A stretch of 55,880 nt of DNA from Metabacillus litoralis (GCF_020524045.1 NZ_JAIVKL010000026.1:1-55880), one strand, 5' to 3'. Positions 18,194 to 25,484 are shown, numbered from the stretch's first letter. Program-made: numbers and translations. Notes: generated by a model from the letters alone, not told the origin.

Positions 18194-19327
18194 ATGAAGG
18201 ATACCATAAAATACGTAGGTTTAGACGTGTCAAAAGATAAAATTGCAGTTGCTATTGCTGAAGAGGGTCGTGAAGAACCAAGATACTATGGTATGATTCC
18301 TCACACACCAGAAGCAATGAGGAAGTTAGTCAAAAAACTTGGGGAGACTCACACTCTAAGATTTTGTTATGAAGCTGGTCCAACTGGGTACCCATTATAT
18401 AGATTGTTAACTACTTTGGGAGTTCATTGTGAAGTGATTGCACCATCTCTAATTCCACAAAGACCAGGTGAGCGAATAAAAACTGACCGTAGAGATTCCA
18501 TACGACTCGCTCATTTATATCGTTCGGGTGAGTTAACTTCTATATATGTTCCAAATTCAGAAGATGAAGCTCTTCGGGATCTTGTTAGAGCACGTGAAGA
18601 TGCAAAAGAAGATGAGTTAAGAGCTAAACATCGTTTAACTAAATTTTTATTACGTCATAATATTAAACCACCAGCTGGAGTAAATAGATGGACAAAAAGG
18701 TATCGTGAGTGGCTGAATGCATTGAAATTTGAAAAGTCATCTTTAACAATGGTGTTTCAAGAGTATTATCATCAAATAAAAGAGTTAGAACAACGTATTT
18801 TAAGACTTGAAAAGGAAATTAAAGTAGAAGCAACTGAAGGTATCCATGCACCAACGATTCAAGCTTTACAATCATTAAGGGGTGTTGCCCTTATAACTGC
18901 GACAAGTCTTGTGGCAGAAATAGGTTCTTTTAAACGTTTCCCAACTGCTAAAAAGTTTATGGCCTATGTTGGACTTATTCCGAGTGAATCCTCTAGTGGT
19001 GATAGAAGAAGTCAAGGCGAGATTACGAAAACAGGAAATCGCCATGTTAGACGCTTATTAATTGAGTCTGCATGGAGTTATCGATATAAACCCGCAGTCA
19101 AAGGAGAGTTAAAGAGACGACAAAATGGACTAGATCCAACAATTCAAGCGATATCTTGGAAAGCTCAAAACAGGCTCCATCAAAGATACTACCGACTATT
19201 ATCTAAAGGGAAAGAAGGCGGAAAAGTAGTTACCGCAGTGGCAAGAGAGTTGGCAGGCTTTATTTGGGCGATTACACAAGAAGTAAAAGAGGCTTCTAGG
19301 ACTGGGTTACCATGTAAAAATGGATGA
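18194..19327 (+). CDS. IS110-family DEDD transposase
   Basis: A 377-residue recombinase. The RuvC-like domain carries D11 (GLDVSK), E60 (YEAGPTG), D98 and D101 (KTDRRD). A coiled-coil segment lies at about 190-212. The C-terminal Tnp_20 domain has LRGVALITATSLVAEIG and PSESSSGDRRSQGEITKTGN with the conserved serine (S267 or S268). The pair of domains forms the composite active site of RNA-guided IS110 recombinases. The ORF is intact, so the element may be active. The ATG at 18194 follows GGAAGGAGC. Codon use resembles its neighbours. Confidence 0.96.
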   Translation: MKDTIKYVGLDVSKDKIAVAIAEEGREEPRYYGMIPHTPEAMRKLVKKLGETHTLRFCYEAGPTGYPLYRLLTTLGVHCEVIAPSLIPQRPGERIKTDRRDSIRLAHLYRSGELTSIYVPNSEDEALRDLVRAREDAKEDELRAKHRLTKFLLRHNIKPPAGVNRWTKRYREWLNALKFEKSSLTMVFQEYYHQIKELEQRILRLEKEIKVEATEGIHAPTIQALQSLRGVALITATSLVAEIGSFKRFPTAKKFMAYVGLIPSESSSGDRRSQGEITKTGNRHVRRLLIESAWSYRYKPAVKGELKRRQNGLDPTIQAISWKAQNRLHQRYYRLLSKGKEGGKVVTAVARELAGFIWAITQEVKEASRTGLPCKNG

Positions 19328-19440
19328 CTACGGAATGACTAAGTGAAATATAAAAAAGATATGACTATAGTTACGAGGTTGAATTTTAAAATAGATCGAT
19401 GAGAATAGGACTCGAAGGCAAAGAGTAATACCGGAAAGGA

Positions 19441-19555
19441 AAACCCACTTGCCTCCTCTGTGCTAATCTTCAATAGGTTAACGCACGCGCCGAGTTAGTG
19501 GATAAGTCCTTTATACGGAAAGATAAAATGTGATAACCCACGAATATCAGGATAC
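19441..19555 (+). ncRNA. Candidate bridge RNA / seekRNA of the IS
   Basis: This lies in the 3' non-coding part of the IS. Outer stem CCACT (19445-19449)/AGTGG (19497-19501) and inner stem GTGC (19460-19463)/GCAC (19483-19486) enclose an internal loop. Its 5' arm GCCTCCTC (19451-19458) is the exact reverse complement of target GAGGAGGC. Its 3' arm GCGCCGAG (19487-19494) matches the left side of the target (6 of 8 at the occupied site, 8 of 8 at 25387-25394). Downstream, TGATAAC (19531-19537) is the reverse complement of the left IS end GTTATCA, and ATATCAG (19544-19550) equals the joined end ATATC-AG. Arm order is the same in both pairs. True RNA ends are unknown and I could not assign a helix around the donor arms. 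Confidence 0.7.
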
Positions 19556-19641
19556 TAACCGCAGTAGAGATTTTTGCCTTCGTGCCGTGTTCTTACCATC
19601 TATTCACCTAACTAATTTTGGAGGAATGATAGATGCTCACT

Positions 19642-19746
19642 TTCTTCCTTAGCTTAAAACAGTCTCTCAATTCTTAGAATAGCAGTCAAGGAGAGCACTT
19701 GACAGCCATTCTAAGAATTGAGGTTGGGTTGGTAAGCTAAAGAAGG
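19642..19746. repeat. Long inverted repeat in the IS right region
   Basis: CTCAATTCTTAGAAT (19666-19680) pairs perfectly with ATTCTAAGAATTGAG (19708-19722). Inner arms GTCAAG/CTTGAC and outer arms TTAGCTTA/TAAGCTAA extend it to about 100 bases. It lies downstream of the guide RNA candidate and could end or stabilise its transcript. Confidence 0.6.
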
Positions 19747-19860
19747 AGATACTCTAGTCAGAAGACTATTAGACAACAAAGCAAAGAAGCCAAAAAGAGC
19801 TTCTCTACTTAAAGCTTCCCAAAAATAAACCAAATCCTATAGTTGAGTGGGGGCCTTGAC

Positions 19861-19872
19861 AGTTTCGTTCAT
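19861..19872 (+). repeat. IS right subterminal inverted repeat
   Basis: AGTTTCGTTCAT, exact inverse of 18081-18092; three bases (ATC) separate it from the right junction. It overlaps the last base of the TTGACA box at 19856-19861. Confidence 0.88.
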
Positions 19873-19875
19873 ATC

Positions 19876-20005
19876 AGGAGGCTCAGCTTCCTCCCCTGGA
19901 ACGCGAGTGTCTGCAGCGCAATGGAACGAACTTATTTCTTTCAGCTTAACTGAATTTAGATTTATTCGTCTTTTTGTATGACTTCTTTAATTATGTCCCA
20001 GTCTC
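19876..20005. repeat. 345-bp repeat, copy I, right part
   Basis: The remaining 130 bp of the repeat split by the IS, beginning AGGAGGCTCAGC and ending ATGTCCCAGTCTC. It is the reverse complement of 22472 onward with few differences. It abuts the end of the thioredoxin-like gene. Confidence 0.85.
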
Positions 20006-20014
20006 TCTTTTTAA

Positions 20015-20335
20015 TTATTTTATTGAGTTAGTAAGAAATTCGATTACTTGATCAGGTGTTTTTGCATTTGCGCTATGTAAATGTGCTTGTTTTTCACCGT
20101 TCTTAAAAACTAGTAAGCTTGGAATACCCATTACATTGTATTTTTCAGCAATTTCGGGTAAATCATCTTTATTAATTTCATACATTGAGACATTTTCCAC
20201 TTCTTCAAAAACAGTTGGTAAAAACATGTCCATTCTTTTACAATCAGGACACCAATCTGTAAAGAATTTTAAAACAACGGGTTCATTACTATTTATTAAA
20301 TCTTTGAATTTCTCTTCAGTTTTTACGTGTTCCAT
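20015..20335 (-). CDS. Thioredoxin-like protein (YusE/YtpP type)
   Basis: A 106-residue thioredoxin fold with active site W28-C29-P30-D31-C32 and a cis-proline in GIPSLLVF. CPDC replaces the usual CGPC, so redox potential and partner may differ. ATG 20335 is preferred over a GTG three codons earlier because GAGGTGAT sits just before it. It lies, with ribA and ribD in the other direction, between two inverted copies of the 345-bp repeat. Confidence 0.88.
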   Translation of the reverse strand: MEHVKTEEKFKDLINSNEPVVLKFFTDWCPDCKRMDMFLPTVFEEVENVSMYEINKDDLPEIAEKYNVMGIPSLLVFKNGEKQAHLHSANAKTPDQVIEFLTNSIK

Positions 20336-20507
20336 TAATATCACCTCGATTCCTATTTTACCCTAATTATATATAAATTAAAGGTATTGATATATGCTAG
20401 TTTCAAGAAAATTTGTATCGCATATATAAATAATAGCCAAATTTTGTGTTATGGGATATTACTACATTTAGCTGTATCATTTTTTTAGAGAAAATAAGCA
20501 TAGAAAA

Positions 20508-20552
20508 TTGACTTATTGAACTAGCGAATTTAAACTTACTTACAATAAGTAA
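20508..20552 (+). promoter_or_regulatory. Promoter and palindromic operator of the ribA-ribD pair
   Basis: TTGACT (20508-20513), 17 bases, weak -10 TAAACT (20531-20536). The perfect palindrome TTACTTA-CAA-TAAGTAA (20536-20552) follows immediately, across the expected start site. TTTAAAC occurs on both sides. No FMN riboswitch motif is present in this leader. Confidence 0.45.
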
Positions 20553-20613
20553 CCATAAAATTTAAACTTTTTTTATAATAGATCATTTAACAAATATATT
20601 AGGAGGAAAAATA

Positions 20614-21372
20614 ATGATAGAAGCAACTGAACAACCATCATTGATAGCTTTGAAAAAGAAGATAAATGGTATTTCTCATGATTCAGGTCATACATTTATT
20701 GTTGGCCCTATTAAATTACCAGTTCAATTAGATGGAGAAACAGTGAATTTTAACTGGTACAGTTGGTTAGAGGTGGAGAATTCTTTGGACCTTCCTTTAG
20801 AGGAACAAAAGGATCTTTTAATAAAGAGCTTAGCAACAGCAAATTTAGCAAATAGTCAGCAATCAAGTGTATTAACTTATGGTGACTTTGAAACTAGTGA
20901 AGAAGCTTTGATCCGCATGCATAGTATTTGTCATACTGGTGATATTTTTGGAAGTAAACGTTGTGACTGTGGATTTCAATTGAAAAATTCGATGAAAATG
21001 ATTTCTGAGCATGGATCTGGAGCGATTTTTTATCTTGCAAATCATGAAGGTAGAGGTATAGGTTTATTTAGCAAAGCGATGGCATATCTTCTACAAGAAG
21101 AAGGTCTAGATACTGTTGAGGCGAATGAATATTTAGGATTTGAAGATGATAGCCGTAATTATGATGAACCAATTAGAGTATTGAAATTCCTTCGTGAGTT
21201 ACCAGTTACATTAATAACAAACAACCCTAATAAGTTAGAAGCATTAAAAAAATCTGGTGCAAATGTTTCTGGAAGGGTTTCTTTATGGGGGGATATTTCA
21301 ATGTATAATAAACACTATCTTGAAACTAAAATGGAGAAAGCAGGACATTTCCGAGGAGGATATCCAATTTGA
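20614..21372 (+). CDS. GTP cyclohydrolase II homologue (RibA-like) with altered active site
   Basis: A 252-residue stand-alone RibA homologue with about 65 extra N-terminal residues. The zinc cysteines C106, C117 and C119 (CHTGD...RCDCG) and R181, matching the catalytic arginine of E. coli RibA, are present. Two normally invariant spots differ: HSE-C is HSI105-C and RQEGR is N143-H144-EGR. True RibA opens GTP to start riboflavin synthesis; here substrate or product may have shifted. Bacilli normally carry a fused RibBA in a rib operon, so this is an extra copy. It overlaps ribD by four bases. I leave the gene symbol empty for this reason. Confidence 0.8.
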   Translation: MIEATEQPSLIALKKKINGISHDSGHTFIVGPIKLPVQLDGETVNFNWYSWLEVENSLDLPLEEQKDLLIKSLATANLANSQQSSVLTYGDFETSEEALIRMHSICHTGDIFGSKRCDCGFQLKNSMKMISEHGSGAIFYLANHEGRGIGLFSKAMAYLLQEEGLDTVEANEYLGFEDDSRNYDEPIRVLKFLRELPVTLITNNPNKLEALKKSGANVSGRVSLWGDISMYNKHYLETKMEKAGHFRGGYPI

Positions 21373-22460
21373 GTGAACATGAATTTTATATGAGACTCGC
21401 TTTAGACAATGCAAAGGCAATGAAAGGACAAACAGATCCTAATCCACTTGTTGGTGCAGTTATAGTGAATGATCATCGAATTGTTGGTGTTGGTGCCCAT
21501 TTAAAAGCTGGAGGACCTCATGCAGAAATTCATGCATTACGCATGGCTGGTGAGCTAGCGAAGGGGGGAACAATTTATGTCACTCTTGAGCCTTGTTCAC
21601 ATCACGGTCGAACAGGTCCTTGTGCTGAAGCACTAGTGGCAGCAGGGATAAAAAAAGTCATCATTGCCACCCTTGATCCTAACCCTATTGTAGCGGGAAA
21701 TGGTGTAAGCATTTTAGAGAAAGCAAATATTGAAGTTATTGTTGGAGTTTGTGAAGAAGAGTCAAGAAAAATGAACGAAGTTTTCAATAAGTTTATTGTG
21801 AAAAAACAGCCGTTTATGACATTAAAAGCAGCAACAACTTTAGATGGGAAAATTTCCTCTTATACATGGGACAGCAAATGGATTACTTCTGAAGAAGCAC
21901 GTCTTGATGTTCATCATTTACGAAATGAAAACACAGGCATCTTGGTAGGTGTTCATACGGTAATAAAAGATGATCCTGAGTTGACCACAAGAATACCTAA
22001 TGGTCGAAACCCCCTTAGAATTATTTTAGATAGCACACTACGTATACCTCTAAAGAGTAAAGTACTTACAGATCAAAAAGCTGACACATGGATATTTACA
22101 TCGGAAAATTTCAATCATGAAGTGAAGCGAGAGTTAGAAAATCTAGGTGTGAAAGTATTTGTCACAAAAGGAAAAAATCGCGTTGATTTACAAGATACAT
22201 TGAATATTTTAGGCGAGCAAAATGTTGCATCTGTACTAATTGAAGGTGGAGGAGAAGTGAATGCATCTTTCCTTAATGAACAATTGGTGGACAAGCTTGT
22301 GTTATATGTTGCTCCTAAATTAATTGGTGGAAAACAATCACCTAGTTTTTTTGCAGGTGAAGGGATCGAAAAAATGGCAAATGCTATAGAACTTGAGGAA
22401 CTGGAAATAAACAAAATTGGTAAAGATTTTAGATATACTGGTTATCCTGTTTATTCATGA
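21369..22460 (+). CDS. ribD: RibD-like deaminase/reductase
   Basis: A 363-residue bifunctional protein. The N-terminal cytidine-deaminase-like domain has zinc ligands H51 (HAE, catalytic E53), C76 and C85 (PCSHHGRTGPC). The C-terminal reductase domain (about 148-363) has ASTLDGK-like TTLDGKISS and the GGG of VLIEGGGEVNASF. In riboflavin synthesis it converts the RibA product to 5-amino-6-ribosylamino-uracil phosphate. The TTG start lies 8 bases after GAGGAGGA and overlaps the ribA stop (TTGA), implying translational coupling. No ribE or ribH follows. Confidence 0.9.
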   Translation: MSEHEFYMRLALDNAKAMKGQTDPNPLVGAVIVNDHRIVGVGAHLKAGGPHAEIHALRMAGELAKGGTIYVTLEPCSHHGRTGPCAEALVAAGIKKVIIATLDPNPIVAGNGVSILEKANIEVIVGVCEEESRKMNEVFNKFIVKKQPFMTLKAATTLDGKISSYTWDSKWITSEEARLDVHHLRNENTGILVGVHTVIKDDPELTTRIPNGRNPLRIILDSTLRIPLKSKVLTDQKADTWIFTSENFNHEVKRELENLGVKVFVTKGKNRVDLQDTLNILGEQNVASVLIEGGGEVNASFLNEQLVDKLVLYVAPKLIGGKQSPSFFAGEGIEKMANAIELEELEINKIGKDFRYTGYPVYS

Positions 22461-22471
22461 AGTAAATGAGA

Positions 22472-22816
22472 GAGGCTGGGGCATGATTAAAGGAGTCATA
22501 CAAAAAGACGAATAAGTCTAAATTCAGTTAAGCTGAAAGAAATAAGTTCGTTCCATTGCGCTGCAGACACTCGCTTTCCACGGGGAGGAAGCTAAGCCTC
22601 CTCGGCATGCCTGCGGGGTCTTAGCCTTTCCTCTATTCCCGTAGGAGTCGATTGTCTTCCGCTCCATTCCACTAGTTCTTAGAATAAGTATACAAAATCA
22701 AAAATTATAATTGAAGACAGCAAATAAAAACCCGAATCATTAGGAGAATGATTAATTGAAATAATCACCTAATAATTCGGGTTTATCGTTAGCTTTAATA
22801 CTTATGTCCCAGCCTC
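22472..22816. repeat. 345-bp repeat, copy II (intact, inverted)
   Basis: Terminal inverted repeats GAGGCTGGGGCAT and ATGTCCCAGCCTC bound 345 bp. It is the reverse complement of copy I and contains the unoccupied IS target (CTCCTCGGCATG near 22598-22609). Its right third holds a hairpin with arms AACCCGAATCATTAGG and CCTAATAATTCGGGTT followed by T, which can serve as the ribD terminator. No ORF is supported. Confidence 0.88.
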
Positions 22817-22973
22817 ATGTATTATTGAACTAAGAAGTATAAACATTCACATGCATGTAAGGTTGTCTAGTTTCAACTAATAGCTCTCGTGGAAAAAAAT
22901 AAATCCCATTTGCTATATGATAGGGCTAAGGTTTAACGACTTTTAGCTTTTTTTATTTTGTATTAAAGTGGTA

Positions 22974-23002
22974 TTGTCTTGTAAGAAAATATGATGTAAA
23001 AT
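22974..23002 (+). promoter_or_regulatory. Probable sigma-A promoter of the esterase gene
   Basis: TTGTCT, 17 bases, TAAAAT, 79 bases before the start codon. The region between copy II and this promoter shows nothing else I can support. Confidence 0.5.
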
Positions 23003-23080
23003 AAAACCAAGTAAACTCATAAGAATTATTATATTAATTATATTCAAATAAATGTTTCAAAAAGAATAGGGGGAAGTAAG

Positions 23081-23866
23081 ATGAAAAGTAATCATTATCC
23101 TGTGATCAATGGAGCGGAAAGCATATACTTCTCTGGAAATCATATAGGAATCTTGCTATGTCATGGATTTAATGGAACGCCACAGAGTATGCAATTTATA
23201 GGTGAACAATTATCTACTTATGGTTACACAATATCGATTCCAAGGTTATCAGGACATGGAACGTATTATCTGGAGATGGAAGATTGTACGTATAATGATT
23301 GGATTTCTGATTTACAAACAGCGTATGAACAATTAAAAACTTCTTGCTCTACTGTGTATATTGTAGGTCAATCTATGGGTGGGGCTTTAACATTGCAACT
23401 TGCAGCAAGAAATCAACATATTAATGGGGTATTTCTTATAAATGCGGCAGTTACAGAAGTTGCTTATCAGGATTTAATAGATAGCAAAACACCAAGATTT
23501 ATTGATGAGGATTCTCCAGATATAAAAAAGGATTCCGTGTTTGAAATTACTTATGATAAAGTTCCGCTAAACGCAATACAGCAATTGTTATCTCTAATGG
23601 AAGACACAAAGAAAAAAGTTGAACAAGTTACTTGTCCTGCTGTCATCTTTAAATCTGCAATTGATAATGTTGTATCTCCTTCAAACTCAGACTTTATATT
23701 GAACAATGTTACTTCAAAGAATAAAAAACAAATTGTTTTAGAAAATTCATATCATGTGGCTTCAATGGATTATGATGCTCCACTTATCGTGGATTCTATC
23801 CACAAGAATATAAACATTTTAGAAGATAATGAATGCATTAAAACTAGTGAAGTTCGTGTTCTATAG
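23081..23866 (+). CDS. Alpha/beta hydrolase, carboxylesterase-like
   Basis: A 261-residue hydrolase of the Est30/YvaK type. HGFNGTP (28-34) forms the oxyanion region, nucleophile S98 is in GQSMGG, D195 and H225 (SYHVASMD) complete the triad. No signal peptide is seen. Substrate is unknown; short-chain acyl esters are typical. The gene is preceded by GGGGGAAG. A second member of the same family lies at 33920. Confidence 0.88.
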   Translation: MKSNHYPVINGAESIYFSGNHIGILLCHGFNGTPQSMQFIGEQLSTYGYTISIPRLSGHGTYYLEMEDCTYNDWISDLQTAYEQLKTSCSTVYIVGQSMGGALTLQLAARNQHINGVFLINAAVTEVAYQDLIDSKTPRFIDEDSPDIKKDSVFEITYDKVPLNAIQQLLSLMEDTKKKVEQVTCPAVIFKSAIDNVVSPSNSDFILNNVTSKNKKQIVLENSYHVASMDYDAPLIVDSIHKNINILEDNECIKTSEVRVL

Positions 23867-23874
23867 ATCATAAT

Positions 23875-23932
23875 GGTGGATAACTAACCTGGTTATCCAC
23901 AAGTTATCCCCAAAATCATATAGTTATCCACT
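23875..23932. other. Cluster of four DnaA-box-like 9-mers
   Basis: TTATCCACC (minus, 23875-23883), TTATCCACA (plus, 23893-23901, perfect), TTATCCCCA (23904-23912) and TTATCCACT (23924-23932) lie within 58 bases. The first two also form a hairpin GTGGATAAC/GTTATCCAC. No T-run follows, so a terminator is less likely. The consensus TTATCCACA is established; function here is inferred. Confidence 0.55.
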
Positions 23933-24150
23933 GTTTTGTAAACACTTTAATTTTAGCTTTTCTCCATTATGTTCGACATAAACTCAAATAGATTTAGAAA
24001 TATCTCTAAACAATTTAATCCTATGATAAATGTTACTAAGTAGTGTTTTGTTCGATTTTAAAGAATGTTCACATCTACAAGAATAGCTATGTTAAAGCTC
24101 GAACTGTCATGTTAATCTATAACAAAGTTTAACAAAGTTAGAAGAATAAA

Positions 24151-24159
24151 TGTTATAAT
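24151..24159 (+). promoter_or_regulatory. Extended -10 of the GNAT gene
   Basis: TGTTATAAT carries the TGn extension; a candidate -35 TTAACA (24129-24134) has a long 19-base spacer. The start codon is 37 bases downstream. Confidence 0.4.
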
Positions 24160-24195
24160 TTGTAATATAAAACTGTTTTAAATGAGGTTGATAAA

Positions 24196-24681
24196 GTGAA
24201 TATAAATGTTCGTAGTATGACAAAACAAGATATTCAAAGTGTTCAACGTGTTGCAAAAACTAGTTGGAACACTACCTACGAGGGAATCATTCCTGTCGAA
24301 ATACAAGAGAACTTTATACATACGGCATATTCTGATGAAATGCTAGAAAAACGTCTGTTAAACACGGTATTTTTAGTAGCTGAAATAGACGGAGAAATTA
24401 TTGGGTTTGTTAATTTTATACCTTTAAAAAATGAATCTAAGGTAGAGTTAGGCGCAATTTATTTATATAAAGAGTATCAAGAAAAAGGGATCGGCACAGC
24501 CCTATTAGATGAAGGGATAAAGCTATTTCCAAATGTGAAAAAAGTATATGTAAATGTTGAGAAAGAAAATGAAAGTGGCCTATCTTTTTATAAAGCTAGA
24601 GGATTTGTTATTGAAACAGAATATGATGATTTATTTGATGGTCATATGCTAAAAACAGTTCGAATGATACTACATCTTTAA
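24196..24681 (+). CDS. GNAT family N-acetyltransferase
   Basis: A 161-residue acetyl-CoA-dependent acetyltransferase. Motif A is visible at about 86-108 (LGAIYLYKEYQEKGIGTALLDEG), with the Q/R-x-x-G-x-G/A pyrophosphate loop as QEKGIGTA. The motif B tail SGLSFYKARGFV follows. The GTG start is preceded by GAGGTTGAT. The substrate cannot be told from sequence. Confidence 0.88.
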   Translation: MNINVRSMTKQDIQSVQRVAKTSWNTTYEGIIPVEIQENFIHTAYSDEMLEKRLLNTVFLVAEIDGEIIGFVNFIPLKNESKVELGAIYLYKEYQEKGIGTALLDEGIKLFPNVKKVYVNVEKENESGLSFYKARGFVIETEYDDLFDGHMLKTVRMILHL

Positions 24682-24739
24682 CCCTCAACACAAATGTTGG
24701 CAATGAAGATCCAAAACAGTTTTTAGGGGAGTGAACATA

Positions 24740-25261
24740 TTGAGAAAAAATCTTCAGTATCCAATTGGTGAGTTTGTTGTTCCAAAGCAAATCAGTAAAG
24801 AAGATATTAATCAATGGATAAATGATATTGAACAAATGCCAGGTCAATTAACAAAAGCACTTGATGCTTTATCAGAATCTTTAATTGATACCTCCTATAG
24901 ACCTGGGGGCTGGACAGCAAGACAAATTGTTCACCATTTGGCCGATAGCCATATGAATAGCTATATCCGTTTTAAATTAGCTCTTACAGAAGATAAGCCA
25001 ACAATAAAACCGTATGATGAGAAAATATGGGCTGAGTTACCTGATTCTACACTTCAACCAGTTGAGTTCTCTCTTGATTTACTTCATTCCCTTCACAAGC
25101 GTTGGTCTTACTTGTTAAGATCAATGTCATTCAATGATTTTAATCAAACTTTCTATCATCCGGAAAGTAAAAAAGAAATGTCATTGATGATAAATACTGC
25201 ACTTTATTCATGGCATGGAAAACATCATATTGAACATATTAAATTAGTGCAAGTGCATTAA
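24740..25261 (+). CDS. yfiT: DinB-fold metal-dependent protein YfiT
   Basis: A 173-residue DinB/YfiT family protein, closely resembling B. subtilis YfiT throughout (LQYPIGE, GGWTARQIVHHLADSHMNSYIRF). Metal ligands H66, H159 and H163 align with YfiT H67, H160 and H164. The family includes thiol S-transferases that use bacillithiol. The TTG start at 24740 is chosen because AGGGGAG lies 8 bases upstream; a GTG at 24731 overlaps that binding site. It follows the GNAT gene by 58 bases. Confidence 0.88.
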   Translation: MRKNLQYPIGEFVVPKQISKEDINQWINDIEQMPGQLTKALDALSESLIDTSYRPGGWTARQIVHHLADSHMNSYIRFKLALTEDKPTIKPYDEKIWAELPDSTLQPVEFSLDLLHSLHKRWSYLLRSMSFNDFNQTFYHPESKKEMSLMINTALYSWHGKHHIEHIKLVQVH

Positions 25262-25278
25262 AAGAATGTATTTAAGAT

Positions 25279-25484
25279 TGGCTATGTTAAAGCTTATGGT
25301 TGATTTTTAGCACTTGGTTGATTGGAGTGAAAGGCATGAGACTCCTGCTTAGAGAAGCGTGTCGAAGGGAGACCCCACAGGCGCTTGCGCCGAGGAGGCT
25401 TCCGGACCTAGGAAAAAAGATACTTTTTTCCCGGGAAAGCGAATGCCTGTAACGGAAATCAACCAAAAAGTTTAACAGAGCCTT
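25279..25484. repeat. REP-like repeat with TIRs, intact IS target
   Basis: About 206 bp with ends GGCTATGTTAAAGCTT and AAGTTTAACAGAGCC, inverted to each other. The core (about 25316-25464) runs from TTGATTGGAGTGAAAGGCATG to GCCTGTAACGGAAATCAA and folds back on itself. It shares the stretch GACCCCACAGGC...GCCGAGGAGGCT with the 345-bp repeat. Bases 25387-25399 match both guide arms of the IS RNA perfectly. Fragments of the same repeat are at 33741 and 41815. Confidence 0.75.

Larger units (their letters stand above)
18074..19875 (+). mobile_element. IS110-family element, IS1111 group, 1802 bp
   Basis: Ends were set by comparison with the uninterrupted repeat: left flank TTGCCG joins right flank AGGAGGCT with nothing lost or duplicated. 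The 12-bp subterminal inverted repeats ATGAACGAAACT (18081-18092) and AGTTTCGTTCAT (19861-19872) have 7 bp outside the left one and 3 bp outside the right one, as known for the IS1111 group. The element has one transposase gene and about 530 bp of 3' non-coding DNA that contains the likely guide RNA. A dinucleotide AG is shared by target and donor at the crossover. The -35 box TTGACA is at the right end (19856-19861) and TATCAT at the left end (18077-18082); circularisation would place them 17 bp apart. Confidence 0.9.

Noticed and set aside
17859-20005. Target-site duplication flanking the IS
   Set aside because: The only sequence shared at both junctions is the AG core, and the restored repeat is exactly 345 bp like its intact copy, so there is no duplication beyond the crossover dinucleotide.
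20345-20613. FMN riboswitch before the ribA-ribD pair
   Set aside because: I looked for the conserved AGGGGCAGGGT-type segments and found none; only a promoter and palindrome are present.
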